A stretch of DNA of 38,465 bases from Saprospiraceae bacterium (GTDB lineage: Bacteria; Bacteroidota; Bacteroidia; Chitinophagales; Saprospiraceae): NCBI GenBank assembly GCA_020630735.1, contig JAHDIP010000014.1, forward strand, positions 1 to 38,465, given 5' to 3'. The notes beneath the pieces are model-generated. The model made no database searches, was not told the DNA's origin, and was given only the letters and a program-made list of their open reading frames with translations. Of this stretch, positions 1-8,800 are shown one piece after another. The position numbers and the translations under genes were made by a program. Numbering within the stretch: position 1 is the first letter of the stretch; each line of letters begins with the position of its first letter.

Positions 1-30
1 TTATTTAACTTATGAAAGTGTAAAAAAATA

Positions 31-50
31 GTAATGATTGAACCATTACT
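31..50. repeat. Short inverted repeat, possible family E remnant
   Basis: GTAATG and CATTAC face each other around a short spacer; with the preceding A and following T the stem is 7 bp. The right part (ATTGAACCATTAC) resembles the right end of the short family E copy at 18315-18353 (ATTGAACCGTTGC). It lies upstream of the ATP-grasp gene and could be a remnant of that mobile repeat or simply a small hairpin. Confidence 0.35.
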
Positions 51-105
51 CACTGAGTCTTAATGATAAACTAATTTTATTCCTCAACAAATAATTTGCT
101 TAATT

Positions 106-1155
106 ATGGTATTAATTCTTTCTGATGAAACAGATCATTCGACAGCTGAAATAATACGCTGGTTGAATTTTAATAAAAAAGACTTTATAAGAATCAATAG
201 ACATGATCTATTTAATAAGGTTAAAATAAAGCTGACTAGTAATGGGGGTGAAATTATTATTGATGGAAAAAAACGTGTAGATCTTAATGATATCACTTCC
301 TATTGGTTTAGAAGAGGACAAGTCAAGTTTGGCTATGAGGCAATGTCAGAAGATACGGAAGGAGTCCATAATGCTGAACTTGTAGAAATATTTAGAGAAA
401 GAGAAATAAGGATACTAGAAGAGTATCTTCATACTCGGTTAGATGAGGTTCATTCTATAAGTAGTTTTTTTACTAGAGGACTCAATAAGTTAAATGTATT
501 GCAAGCAGCGCAAGGTTTAGGAATAGAAATACCTGAAACAATTGTTACCTCAGAAAAAGATGAATTAGTTGCTTTTTATGAGGAGCATCAACCAATTATT
601 ACAAAAGCGATTTCAGAGATTCCTATTTTTCAGATTTATGATGACCCTACGATTTTAATACTAACTGAAACGGTTAAACCAGAAACCATTGAAAAGTTAC
701 CTGATAGTTTTTTTCCATCCCTTTTTCAGAAACGGATAGATAAAAAATATGAATTACGAATATTTTATTTGGATGGTAAGTTTAGTACTATGGCTATTTT
801 TTCTCAACAGGATTCTAAAACGACAGTAGATTTTAGAAATTATAACTATAAATATCCTAACCGTACAGTAGCTTTTGAATTGCCCCAAATGATAGAACGA
901 AAGCTAGATCGCTTGATGAAAAAACTTTCACTTAACTGCGGTTCTATAGATATGATCGTCAGTAATAAGAATGAATTTATTTTTTTAGAAATTAACCCTA
1001 TAGGTCAATTCGGAATGACTTCAAGACCATGCAACTTTAATCTAGAAAAAGATATTGCAGATTTTCTTTGCAATAATTCAACTAACACAAAAGAAAAAAC
1101 GATACAATATGAAAAAGCCACAAATGAAAGATTATATGCCTGTGATGTTTGCTAA
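106..1155 (+). CDS. gwsG: Grasp-with-spasm ATP-grasp peptide maturase (graspetide-type ligase)
   Basis: This 349-aa protein resembles the ATP-grasp ligases of the grasp-with-spasm RiPP system and, more distantly, the MdnB/MdnC microviridin ligases. Those enzymes use ATP to join Asp/Glu side chains of a precursor to Ser/Thr (ester) or Lys (amide) side chains. Seen here: an N-terminal pre-ATP-grasp region with the run SYWFRRG near residue 65, a central nucleotide-binding part with FQKRIDKKYELRIFY near 210, and the C-terminal metal-ligand pattern D282 (GSIDMIV) and E295-x-N297 (FLEINPIGQFG). The ExNPxGQF signature is typical of this subfamily. The last 15 codons overlap the precursor gene at 1109 in another frame, which suggests translational coupling. 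The SPASM partner follows at 1310. Family assignment is by motif and context recognition, not by a search. Confidence 0.85.
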   Translation: MVLILSDETDHSTAEIIRWLNFNKKDFIRINRHDLFNKVKIKLTSNGGEIIIDGKKRVDLNDITSYWFRRGQVKFGYEAMSEDTEGVHNAELVEIFREREIRILEEYLHTRLDEVHSISSFFTRGLNKLNVLQAAQGLGIEIPETIVTSEKDELVAFYEEHQPIITKAISEIPIFQIYDDPTILILTETVKPETIEKLPDSFFPSLFQKRIDKKYELRIFYLDGKFSTMAIFSQQDSKTTVDFRNYNYKYPNRTVAFELPQMIERKLDRLMKKLSLNCGSIDMIVSNKNEFIFLEINPIGQFGMTSRPCNFNLEKDIADFLCNNSTNTKEKTIQYEKATNERLYACDVC

Positions 1156-1297
1156 TCATACTCCCAAAAAACAACATAATATGGATGACGTTTATGTTGC
1201 TAAGCGAGTAGCTGTAGACGATTACGATACAGAAGCATATTCACTTTATAATTATCATAAACCAGTAATAAAATGTATTGGAACTTTTAAAAGTTAA
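1109..1297 (+). CDS. Candidate grasp-with-spasm RiPP precursor peptide (62 aa)
   Basis: A 62-aa ORF starts inside the 3' end of the ATP-grasp gene and ends 12 bp before the SPASM gene, the normal place for a precursor in this system. I chose the ATG at 1109 (MKKPQMKDYMPVMFANH) over the upstream in-frame ATG at 1055, because the latter adds a hydrophobic stretch lying wholly within the ligase coding region. The first part may be the leader; the run YMPVMFANH could be the recognition segment. The second half is rich in acidic residues (D26, D27, D37, D38, D40, E42) and in possible partners (T41, S45, K51, K55, T59, S62). This is what side-chain ester or amide crosslinking by an ATP-grasp ligase needs. 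There is one Cys (C56). Role is inferred from position, size and composition. Confidence 0.65.
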   Translation: MKKPQMKDYMPVMFANHTPKKQHNMDDVYVAKRVAVDDYDTEAYSLYNYHKPVIKCIGTFKS

Positions 1298-1309
1298 AAT
1301 AAAAATAAA

Positions 1310-2356
1310 ATGATAACTTATACCACTACTAATAACAAACATATAAAACTGTACTCTAATTGTATTCCTGTAAAAGGAAAAAGCCGCTCAGTCGTGTGTG
1401 ATTTGCAACGCAGACGATTTGAATTTATCCCAAATGAACTATACGATTTTTTACAAGAATATAATGGAGCTGCTATAGATGAAATTAGAAATGATTATGA
1501 CGAAGATAGTCAAGTCATTATAAATGAATATCTCAACTTTCTTCAAGAAAAAAACTATCTCTTAGTTTGCGATGAAGAGGAAGTAGAATGGTTTCCTAAA
1601 TTTGAAATGACATGGCACTCTTCTTCGCTTATCGAAAATGCGATTATTGATGTTGATGCAGAAAGCGAACATGATTATAAAAATATTATTGATCAATTAG
1701 GAGACTTAGGATGTTGTGCCGTTGTGTATCGGTTTTTCGCTAGAGTTGAACAACAAGAGTTAGATTATCTACTTTCTTTAACTGCAAGAAGTTGTATCGA
1801 AGCTATTCAAATAATAATGCCTTATCAATTGGAGGTAGATATAGTTGATTTCGAAAAGATAGTAGATAAATATCCTAGAGTTAATTCGTTGCTTTTTCAT
1901 TCTGTCCCTGAAGAGAAAGAAGGCGAATTGGAAGAACTAAATGAGCATACAGATAAAAAAATTGGATTTACATTACAGAAAATAAACTCTAGTACACATT
2001 GTGGATTTATTTCGCCAGCTTACTTTAGAGTCAACCTTAAAACGTTTACAGAGAGTCAATCTTTTAATAATTGTTTGAACAAAAAAATATCAGTAGATGT
2101 AGATGGAAACATCAAAAATTGTCCTGCTCTCCCTGATAGCTATGGGAATATAAAAACAGTCAGCTTCGAAGAAGCTCTTCAAATTGAAGGATTCAAAAAA
2201 ATGTGGACAATTAATAAAGACCAAATAGAAGTATGCAAAACCTGTGAGTTTCGATATATATGCTCCGATTGTAGAGCCTTTACAGAAGACAATAATACTC
2301 CTTTTTCAAAACCTATCAAATGTAGTTATAACCCCGAAACAATGTCGTGGGCTTAG
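1310..2356 (+). CDS. gwsS: Grasp-with-spasm SPASM-domain peptide maturase, no radical-SAM motif
   Basis: A 348-aa protein with a C-terminal SPASM-type cysteine region: C231, C255, C271, then C309-x2-C312-x5-C318-x2-C321, and C338. This spacing is that of SPASM auxiliary iron-sulfur cluster domains. The N-terminal half has no CxxxCxxC motif (isolated cysteines only, plus a CC pair near 138), so it should not bind the radical-SAM cluster. From memory, that absence is characteristic of the grasp-with-spasm SPASM family. The gene is 12 bp behind the precursor and belongs to the same transcription unit as the ligase. Its actual activity is not established; it may bind the precursor, act as a redox partner, or catalyse a modification with auxiliary clusters only. 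Confidence 0.82.
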   Translation: MITYTTTNNKHIKLYSNCIPVKGKSRSVVCDLQRRRFEFIPNELYDFLQEYNGAAIDEIRNDYDEDSQVIINEYLNFLQEKNYLLVCDEEEVEWFPKFEMTWHSSSLIENAIIDVDAESEHDYKNIIDQLGDLGCCAVVYRFFARVEQQELDYLLSLTARSCIEAIQIIMPYQLEVDIVDFEKIVDKYPRVNSLLFHSVPEEKEGELEELNEHTDKKIGFTLQKINSSTHCGFISPAYFRVNLKTFTESQSFNNCLNKKISVDVDGNIKNCPALPDSYGNIKTVSFEEALQIEGFKKMWTINKDQIEVCKTCEFRYICSDCRAFTEDNNTPFSKPIKCSYNPETMSWA

Positions 2357-2580
2357 TCTTAATGAAGTATGTTTTTATCCCTTAATTAGCTAATGAAATT
2401 ATGGATTGAATAAAAGAGGAAAGATCATTACTTCATGATGACCTTGTTTTAGTATAGAGACGCTATGCTAAAAGCAAACACTCTATGAAGTCTGATGAAA
2501 TATTAAAAAGATATACTCTTATCGAATTTCGATATAAATAGTTGAATGACCTACTTTATTAATCATAAAAAAAACTAATT

Positions 2581-2763
2581 ATGAAAAAGAAAAAATTAAA
2601 TAATCGATTACCGTTTGATAATAACAATACTACAGGGAGAAAGAAAGAAAACGACTTACTCGTTAAAACCAGAATTATTGACAAAGACCAATTAGACTCC
2701 TCCAATATTCAAATCTCTATGGATAATTATAATTGCCTCTGGGCTAATTGGGATATGGATTAA
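2581..2763 (+). CDS. Small peptide, possible second RiPP precursor (60 aa)
   Basis: A 60-aa basic-to-acidic peptide: the N-terminus is lysine rich (MKKKKLNNR), and the tail (ISMDNYNCLWANWDMD) has two Trp, one Cys and three Asp. It lies 224 bp behind the SPASM gene and 65 bp before the ABC ATPase, between RiPP maturation and export genes. Size, location and a distinctive C-terminus make a second precursor plausible, but there is no Gly-Gly leader cleavage site and I recognise no family. An ATG preceded by an A-rich stretch is normal for Bacteroidota starts. It could equally be a small hypothetical protein or a chance ORF. Confidence 0.4.
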   Translation: MKKKKLNNRLPFDNNNTTGRKKENDLLVKTRIIDKDQLDSSNIQISMDNYNCLWANWDMD

Positions 2764-2828
2764 AACAAGCTATTGAACGAAATACAAAAAAAATCTTATT
2801 TAATAAAAAACTTAAAAGTTTAAAAATC

Positions 2829-3512
2829 ATGGTAAATCTTAAAAATTTAAAAAAGGTATTTCTTACTGATGAAGTTGAAACTACAGCAATTAATGATGTC
2901 AGTTTAGAAATTAACCAAGGAGACTTTGTAGCAATTACTGGTCCTTCTGGTTGCGGAAAATCTACTTTGCTTAACATCTTAGGGCTATTAGATGGACCTT
3001 CTTCTGGTAGCTACTATTTCGAAGGAACTGATATTGCTAAATATCCTGAAAAGAAAAGAGCTAGCTTACGAAAAGGAACCGTTGGATTTGTCTTCCAAAG
3101 CTTTAACCTAATAGACGATTTAACAGTATACGAAAATGTCGAATTGCCTTTGCATTATCAAGGTATGCCAAAGGACGAACGTCGTGAAAAAATTGAATCT
3201 GTTTTAAAGAAGATGGATATCTTACATAGAAAAGATCACTTTCCTCGCCAACTTTCTGGAGGACAGCAACAACGTGTTGCAATTGCCAGAGCGGTAGTTT
3301 CTAATCCAAAATTCATCTTAGCAGATGAGCCTACTGGTAACTTGGATTCTAAAAATGGAGCAGAAGTAATGAAAATTCTTACACAGTTAAATCAAGAAGG
3401 TGCAACAATCATTATGGTTACACATACAGAATCTGATGTACAATATGCAAATCGAGTGATTCGATTATTCGATGGAAAAGTACAATCTGATATTGTCAGA
3501 AAAGCTAGCTAA
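2829..3512 (+). CDS. ABC transporter ATP-binding protein (MacB/LolD/FtsE type)
   Basis: A 227-aa nucleotide-binding domain. Walker A is GPSGCGKST (residues 38-46), the signature is LSGGQQQR (142-149), Walker B is FILADEP (162-168) followed by TGNLDS, and an H-loop His lies in IIMVTHTES near 198. The [10 protein letters not shown] context and short length are those of the MacB/LolD group, which powers mechanotransmission export with FtsX-like permeases. I start at ATG 2829 rather than at an in-frame ATG at 2748, because the residues after 2829 ([11 protein letters not shown]) are the usual beginning of this family and the earlier start would overlap the peptide gene at 2581. The matching permease lies behind the NRPS at 15534, and a TolC-like factor follows directly. 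The likely cargo is the product of this cluster. Confidence 0.9.
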   Translation: MVNLKNLKKVFLTDEVETTAINDVSLEINQGDFVAITGPSGCGKSTLLNILGLLDGPSSGSYYFEGTDIAKYPEKKRASLRKGTVGFVFQSFNLIDDLTVYENVELPLHYQGMPKDERREKIESVLKKMDILHRKDHFPRQLSGGQQQRVAIARAVVSNPKFILADEPTGNLDSKNGAEVMKILTQLNQEGATIIMVTHTESDVQYANRVIRLFDGKVQSDIVRKAS

Positions 3513-3547
3513 TCATATCTTTCAAATTGATGTTTTTAAAAATTAAA

Positions 3548-3644
3548 CACATGAAACGTCTTTGTTTAAAAAGTCTTTTAAAGACATGAAAAAATGACTT
3601 TTTAAACGATGGTAAGCCTGCCTACCGCAGGCAGGTTTCATGTG
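3548..3644. repeat. Nested inverted repeat (97 bp) between ABC ATPase and TolC genes
   Basis: Three inverted repeats are nested. The outer arms are CACATGAAAC (3548-3557) and GTTTCATGTG (3635-3644). Inside is a perfect 12-bp pair, GTTTAAAAAGTC (3564-3575) and GACTTTTTAAAC (3596-3607). Next to the right arm is the self-complementary unit CCTGCCTACCGCAGGCAGG (3617-3635; 7-bp stem, 5-nt loop). Together they could fold as a cruciform or three-way junction. The motif ttaaacacatgaaa left of the element recurs with one change (ttagacacatgaaa) at the TolC start codon, as if the start context had been duplicated. It may be a small mobile repeat and could also act in mRNA processing or termination. Confidence 0.6.
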
Positions 3645-3671
3645 ACCATCAGGAAAAATAAATTTAGACAC

Positions 3672-4991
3672 ATGAAATATTTACTAAGTGCTCTTATTGC
3701 ATGCTTGCTAATTCCTTTGAATGTAAATGCGCAACAAACGATAACATTCAAGGATGCAATTGGAATTGCACTAAAGAATAATAATGAGATTAAGAACAAT
3801 TGGAATGATATAGCTTACAATGAATCTGTTTATAATAATAGACATTGTAAGTTCTTACCTTATGTAGAAGTAAACTCTTTGGCAGGTCTTGTAACAGGGC
3901 GAAGTTTTGACCAAATAACAGGTAATATTTTTACAGCATCAGGTAGGTCATTGGATCTGAACCTTTATATGGAGATGAATCTTTTCAATGGACTTAATAA
4001 TCATAAACAGATTAAAAAAGAATTAGCACAAGTAAATTTAAGTAAGCATAATTTAGCTCGAAAAGAACAAGAAATTATGTTCAGAGTTTCTTTACTTTTC
4101 CTTAATATTTTGCAAGCTCAAAACAGTATTGAAGTCTTAGAAGAAAACTTGGTTTACCAAAATAACCTTCTAAAGAAAGTAAATGGGCAAGTAAAAGTCG
4201 AAAGAATATACCAAGCAGACTTGTACCGACAAGAAGCTGAAGTGAAAAAAATCAAACGACTATTATCCATGGCTGAAAATACAAAGCAAAATAACCAACT
4301 ACAATTAATGTTGATACTTGGTTTAGATGTAAAATCAGACTACCAGTTTGAAATCAATTCTATTGAAGACTTTGTAACGTCCGAAACGTCAAGTTTGAAT
4401 CCTGAAGAATTATACAAAGTTGCTTTAGCTAATCGAAGAGATTATCTAGGAATGGACGAACAGATGAATATAGCTGTAAGTAATTTAGAAATATTGAAAA
4501 GCGACAAATTGCCTAAACTAGACTTATTTTTTAGTTATGGTACTGACTTTTCATCTTTTCAACAACGTTCTTTAGGAGAACAAATTTTTAAAGACAACCT
4601 AAATTCTACATTAGGAGTCAGTTTAAGAGTTCCTGTTTTTACTCGCTTTCAAAACAAATTGGCCTTAAGTAAAGAAGTGTTTAACCAAGAAAATTTGAGA
4701 AACAATAAATACGATTTGAAAAATCAAATATTTATTGAAGTGACCGAAGCACTTGGCAATTATAGAGCTTCTCTTTCCAATTTGGATGTAGTAAAAACAG
4801 AATCTAAGTCCTTAGAAAAAGTAAGATCAGTAACTAGAAGCAAATACGAATTAGGAAGTGCAGATTTAGTGGAACTATCTCTCGTCAATAGAGATTTACT
4901 AGAAGCTCAACTGAATATTGTACTTGCAAATGTCGATGTTGCACAAAAACTAGTTGTTCTGGAATATGCTTTAGGAAAACTCAAACCCTAA
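3672..4991 (+). CDS. TolC family outer-membrane efflux protein
   Basis: A 439-aa protein. I chose the ATG at 3672 because it gives a clean Sec signal peptide (MKYLLSALIACLLIPLNVNA, then QQ); an upstream in-frame ATG at 3609 would add 21 residues read through the palindromic repeat. The mature protein has the two-fold organisation of outer-membrane factors. Each half opens with a helix of the type seen in TITFKDAIGIALKNNNEIK and ends in long amphipathic helices, with beta-strand-like stretches near residues 60-110 and 280-330 (such as LGVSLRVPVF). It should form a trimeric outer-membrane channel for the ABC exporter encoded by the ATPase at 2829 and the permease at 15534. No HlyD/MacA-type adaptor gene is seen in the window, so the periplasmic link is either missing here or encoded elsewhere. 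Confidence 0.88.
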   Translation: MKYLLSALIACLLIPLNVNAQQTITFKDAIGIALKNNNEIKNNWNDIAYNESVYNNRHCKFLPYVEVNSLAGLVTGRSFDQITGNIFTASGRSLDLNLYMEMNLFNGLNNHKQIKKELAQVNLSKHNLARKEQEIMFRVSLLFLNILQAQNSIEVLEENLVYQNNLLKKVNGQVKVERIYQADLYRQEAEVKKIKRLLSMAENTKQNNQLQLMLILGLDVKSDYQFEINSIEDFVTSETSSLNPEELYKVALANRRDYLGMDEQMNIAVSNLEILKSDKLPKLDLFFSYGTDFSSFQQRSLGEQIFKDNLNSTLGVSLRVPVFTRFQNKLALSKEVFNQENLRNNKYDLKNQIFIEVTEALGNYRASLSNLDVVKTESKSLEKVRSVTRSKYELGSADLVELSLVNRDLLEAQLNIVLANVDVAQKLVVLEYALGKLKP

Positions 4992-5401
4992 CAATAGGTT
5001 GATCGCTCTTTAATACACTTACACTTTTGTTGCAGCGTATAAATCCTATTTGAATAAAGATCTCCCCTTATTCTAAAATAGCTATTAATAGCTTCCTAAT
5101 TTTTTAGAGTAAATGCTTGTGCGAAAATAAGTTACTTAGTAACGGTATTTGTTCAAGTACTTGATGTTCATACTTACCGAAATTTTGTCAGTTGGTGGGG
5201 GTAGTATCTATTGTCTGATACTATACTAAAGTCAAAATGGTTTTCGGATTACCAAACGGTTAAAGCTACTGAGAATCAATCGATAGCTACTAATGATGAT
5301 CCTTAAACTGAATACCAGTAGGTATAATCGCCACTACTGATGAAATTACTGTAAGTGAATAAATATGTAAATGTATTTTTTTAAAATAAAAAATAATCAA
5401 T
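4992..5401. other. Gene-free stretch with repeat family A copy and palindromes
   Basis: The 410 bases between the TolC gene and the 122-aa gene hold no credible ORF. A short inverted repeat GTTACTTAGTAAC is at about 5131-5143, and a perfect 10-bp palindrome CAAGTACTTG is at 5154-5163. A family A repeat copy occupies 5222-5326. The last 75 bases are very AT rich and probably hold the leader of the next gene; I could not identify a convincing promoter. Confidence 0.6.
5222..5326 (+). repeat. Repeat family A, copy 1
   Basis: This copy shares with the others the blocks TTAAAGCTACTGAGAATC, GATAGCTAC, AATGATGATCCTTAAACTG and AATACCAGTAGGTATA. Its left end is more diverged (TATACTAAAGTCAAAATGG against the usual TATACTGAAACCAAAGTGG). 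Unlike most copies it lies about 230 bp behind the preceding stop codon, still in the sense orientation. Confidence 0.85.
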
Positions 5402-5770
5402 ATGAAAAATCGTGTATTTGTAGTTTTAGAACCCGAAGTCGAGAAGATGCAACTTTGGAAAAAAGAAAACAACCTGGAAGGAAGAGACAATCTAGATGAA
5501 ATTCCAGAAACGATGGCTGTATTTACGATCTGCGGTCGAGTCAATGGATATCCTGCAAATCCTAGATATACTGCAACCACTAAGAACTTACGAGAATCAG
5601 TAAAATTGCTTTTTAATGCAGAAGATAGTGTCGGAGAATTTATGCGGTCAATAAAATTAAAAGATTTACTGTATGAACCAATTAAAGAGAAACAATTTGA
5701 AACGAAAGAAGAAGAATGGAACAATGTATTTGCTCCCAATTGTTCACCAGCATTAAACGAAGTATACTAA
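5402..5770 (+). CDS. Unrecognised 122-aa protein upstream of the NRPS
   Basis: I do not recognise this protein. It is small, charged and probably soluble, with no signal peptide or membrane segment. Two cysteines are present (C44 in VFTICGRVNGYP and C114 near the end). The middle has NGYPANPRYTATTKN; the C-terminal third is Lys/Glu-rich (LKDLLYEPIKEKQFETKEEEW) and closes on NVFAPNCSPALNEVY. It sits 97 bp before the NRPS start on the same strand, inside the cluster, with a strong hairpin in the gap. Possible roles include an NRPS accessory protein, an immunity protein or a precursor peptide with a long leader; none can be chosen from sequence alone. The ATG is preceded by an A-rich tract, as for its neighbours. 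Confidence 0.6.
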   Translation: MKNRVFVVLEPEVEKMQLWKKENNLEGRDNLDEIPETMAVFTICGRVNGYPANPRYTATTKNLRESVKLLFNAEDSVGEFMRSIKLKDLLYEPIKEKQFETKEEEWNNVFAPNCSPALNEVY

Positions 5771-5808
5771 TATTTTATTCATACATATTCAAATATAACA
5801 ATGCAGAT

Positions 5809-5834
5809 GAGTGACTCAGTTTTTTGAGTCACTC
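5809..5834 (+). promoter_or_regulatory. Perfect hairpin before the NRPS gene
   Basis: GAGTGACTCA (5809-5818) and TGAGTCACTC (5825-5834) form a perfect 10-bp stem around GTTTTT. No T-run follows, so it is not a standard intrinsic terminator. It lies in the leader of the 9.6-kb NRPS gene, 33 bases before the start codon, and could act as an attenuator, a processing site or an mRNA-stability element. Confidence 0.55.
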
Positions 5835-5867
5835 CACATAGTTATAAGAAGTTAATTTAGAAAACAC

Positions 5868-8800
5868 ATGCCTTCAATTAATTACTCAATTTACGATTAT
5901 ACGATGACTGATATGTTGACTCGTCTAAGAGACGAAGATCAACGTGGAATTACGTTCATAAATGGTGCTGATAAAGAATCCTTTATGGCTTATGAAACCT
6001 TGTGTGAAGAGGCATTAAAATGTCTTTACTTACTACAGGAAGTTCATGGAATGAAAAAAGGAGAGGAGTTAATCTTTCAAGTAGAAGATAATAAAGAATT
6101 TCTCATCTTATTTTGGGCATGTCTTTTTGGAGGTATCATTGCCGTTCCTTTATCAATAGGAAACCAAGACAGTCATCGGAAAAAATTACTTGAGGTATGG
6201 AATAACTTAGCAAAACCTAAATTAGTTATTGATGAACGAAATTTAGAACGAATAGAAAAATATGCCAATAATGAAAATAAGCATGATTGGCTTGAAGATA
6301 TACAAAGAAACAGTTTTTTAATTAGTAGTGTAATGAATGGAGATAAGTTAGGTACTATTGTAGATTCATCTGCAGAAGACCTAGCTTATATCCAATTTTC
6401 TTCAGGCTCTACTGGAAGTCCTAAAGGGGTAATGCTAACGCATCGTAACCTAGTTTACAATACACATGATATTGCAAGCCGTTACGAACTAACCCAAAAC
6501 GATGCTGCATTAAGTTGGATGCCACTTACCCATGACATGGGAATTATAGGTTTTCACCTAACATCATTAGTGTATAATATCAACCATTATGTAATGCCTA
6601 CGTCTTTGTTTATTCGAAGACCTCTTTTATGGTTCGATAAAGTGTCTGAACATAAAATAGCACAGGTGTATTCGCCTAACTTTGGTTACGAATATTTATT
6701 AAATGCACTTGATCATAAAACTCCAGAATGGAATCTGTCTTCTGTTAGAGTTATCTATAATGGTGCTGAACCGATATCCTATAAGTTATGTAATAAGTTT
6801 TTAGAACGCATGGCGTCTTTTAAGTTAAAAGCATCCGCTATGTTTACTGTATATGGCTTAGCAGAAGCATCAGTAGCTGTATGTTTACCTACCATAGGCT
6901 CTGGTATTCGAACACACTTTTTAGACAGAGGATCTTTAGAAATCGGAAATAAGGTAGTTAATGTTGAACCTACAGATAAATTAGCAGTAGACTTTGTAGA
7001 GGTAGGAGAGGTCATTGAACATTGCAATATCCGTATCTGTGATGATAAGGATCAATTACTTGAAGACGGAAGAATAGGTAATATTCAAATCTCAGGACTT
7101 AACGTAACAGATGGCTACTACAGAAAGGCTGAAGCTACAGCAAACTTAAAAACGAAAGATGGCTGGGTAAAAACAGGTGATCTTGGTTTTATGTTGAATG
7201 GAAAATTGATCATTACAGGACGAAAGAAAAATATAATTATCATCAATGGTCAAAACTATTATCCACAAGATATAGAACGTGCCCTTAATGATATTAAAGG
7301 ACTAGAGACAGGGAAAGTAGTAGCTATAGGTACCAATATGAAAGTACAAGACAAAGAAGAATTACTTTTGTTTGTACTCTTTAAAAAGAAACCAGATGCT
7401 TTCTTGCCAGTTATAAATACGATAAAGAGAAGACTTGCAGAAACAATCGGTCTTATCCCAGATAAAATTATTCCAGTAAGAAGAATATTAAAAACAACAA
7501 GTGGGAAAGTACAGAATTTTGCTTTCTTAGATGCTTATGTAAAAGGTGATTATGATGAGGTAATCGCTGCAATTGAAGAACTATCTTCAAATACTATTTG
7601 TGATGATATTAATGAAACACAATTTGAAACAAAGATAAAAGAAATCGTTTTTGATATTGCAGGTAAAAAAATAGAAAAAGAGGATTCTTTTATTGGATCT
7701 GGTATTAGCAGCTTACAACTTGTAAGAATAATTAACAGATTGAAAGAAGAGCTAGGTGTCAATGTCGCTATCGATGAATTATTTAGAATTAACAATTTTG
7801 ATTCTTTTCTACAATTTGCTTTTGAAAAAAGAGGTCGTAAAGAAGAAATAATTGAAACTAAAAAATGGTCAGAAGAAGAACCGTTTGCACTATCACATGC
7901 ACAAAAAAGAATTTGGATATCTTCTCAAGTAAGCGATAAATCAAGGTCACTGAACTTAAGTACAACTACTAAAGTAAAAGGAAATTTACAGCCTGCATTA
8001 TTGCGTGAGGCACTTACAGAAGTCGTTCAAAATCATGCATCTTTAAGAACAGTCTTTGGTGTTCAAAATAATGAACCATTCCAGAAAGTATTGAAAGTAG
8101 AAAATATAGGTGAAATATTAACCTATGTTGAAAACATAAATGATAATGAATTAAATGATTGTTTAGCAAAATATGCAAATCGAGTTTTTGATCTTGAGAA
8201 AGGACCTTTGTTCCGATTTTTGTTGATCAATGTTAGCGATCAAGAATTTGTATTTCAGTTAACAGTACATCATATAGTTGTAGATGGCTGGTCGAGTGGT
8301 ATTTTATTTAGAGACATAGATGCAGCTTATAGAGCACTAACGTTTGGTGAACAACAAAGCTTAATAACTAATGCTTCGTACAGAGATTTTGTTGTATGGG
8401 AAAAAACGATGCTGGCAAAAGAGCCGAGCAAACTAGCTCGTGCATTCTACAAAAAAGAATTTGAACAGCCACTAACCAACTTAAATTTTTCTGAATCAAA
8501 AGCGACTAACCATATTGATTTGGAAGGAGAAATGTTGACGTTCACATTACCAAATACATTACGTGAGAAAATTAAAACTATTAGTACAAGAGATGGAGCT
8601 ACTCCGTTTATTACGTTACTAACGATACTCAATGTTCTGATTTATAAATATACTGGTAAAACAGATATCCTATTAGGTACAGAGTCGGCAGGACGATCAC
8701 ACAAGCAATTCGAAAATATCATCGGATACTTTTTGAATACATTAATGGTTCGTACTGTATTTGAAGAAACGAATACTTGGGAACAAGTTACTTCTCTTGT

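Noticed and set aside
1055..1108. Extended start of the precursor peptide at 1055
   Set aside because: The extra residues (MQIFFAIIQLTQKKKRYN) arise from the ligase C-terminal coding region read out of frame. The start at 1109 gives a typical Lys-rich leader.
1310..2356. Radical-SAM enzyme call for the SPASM protein
   Set aside because: No CxxxCxxC motif exists in the N-terminal half, so only the SPASM region is supported.
2748..2828. Upstream start of the ABC ATPase
   Set aside because: It would overlap the 2581 peptide gene, and the family normally begins at the [15 protein letters not shown] start at 2829.
3551..3589. 12-codon ORF MKRLCLKSLLKT
   Set aside because: It lies inside the inverted repeat and has no homology or coupling signal. 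More likely a duplicated start context than a gene.
5290..5739. Minus-strand 149-codon ORF opposite the 122-aa gene
   Set aside because: It is a shadow of the plus-strand gene and of a family A repeat, with no recognisable domain.
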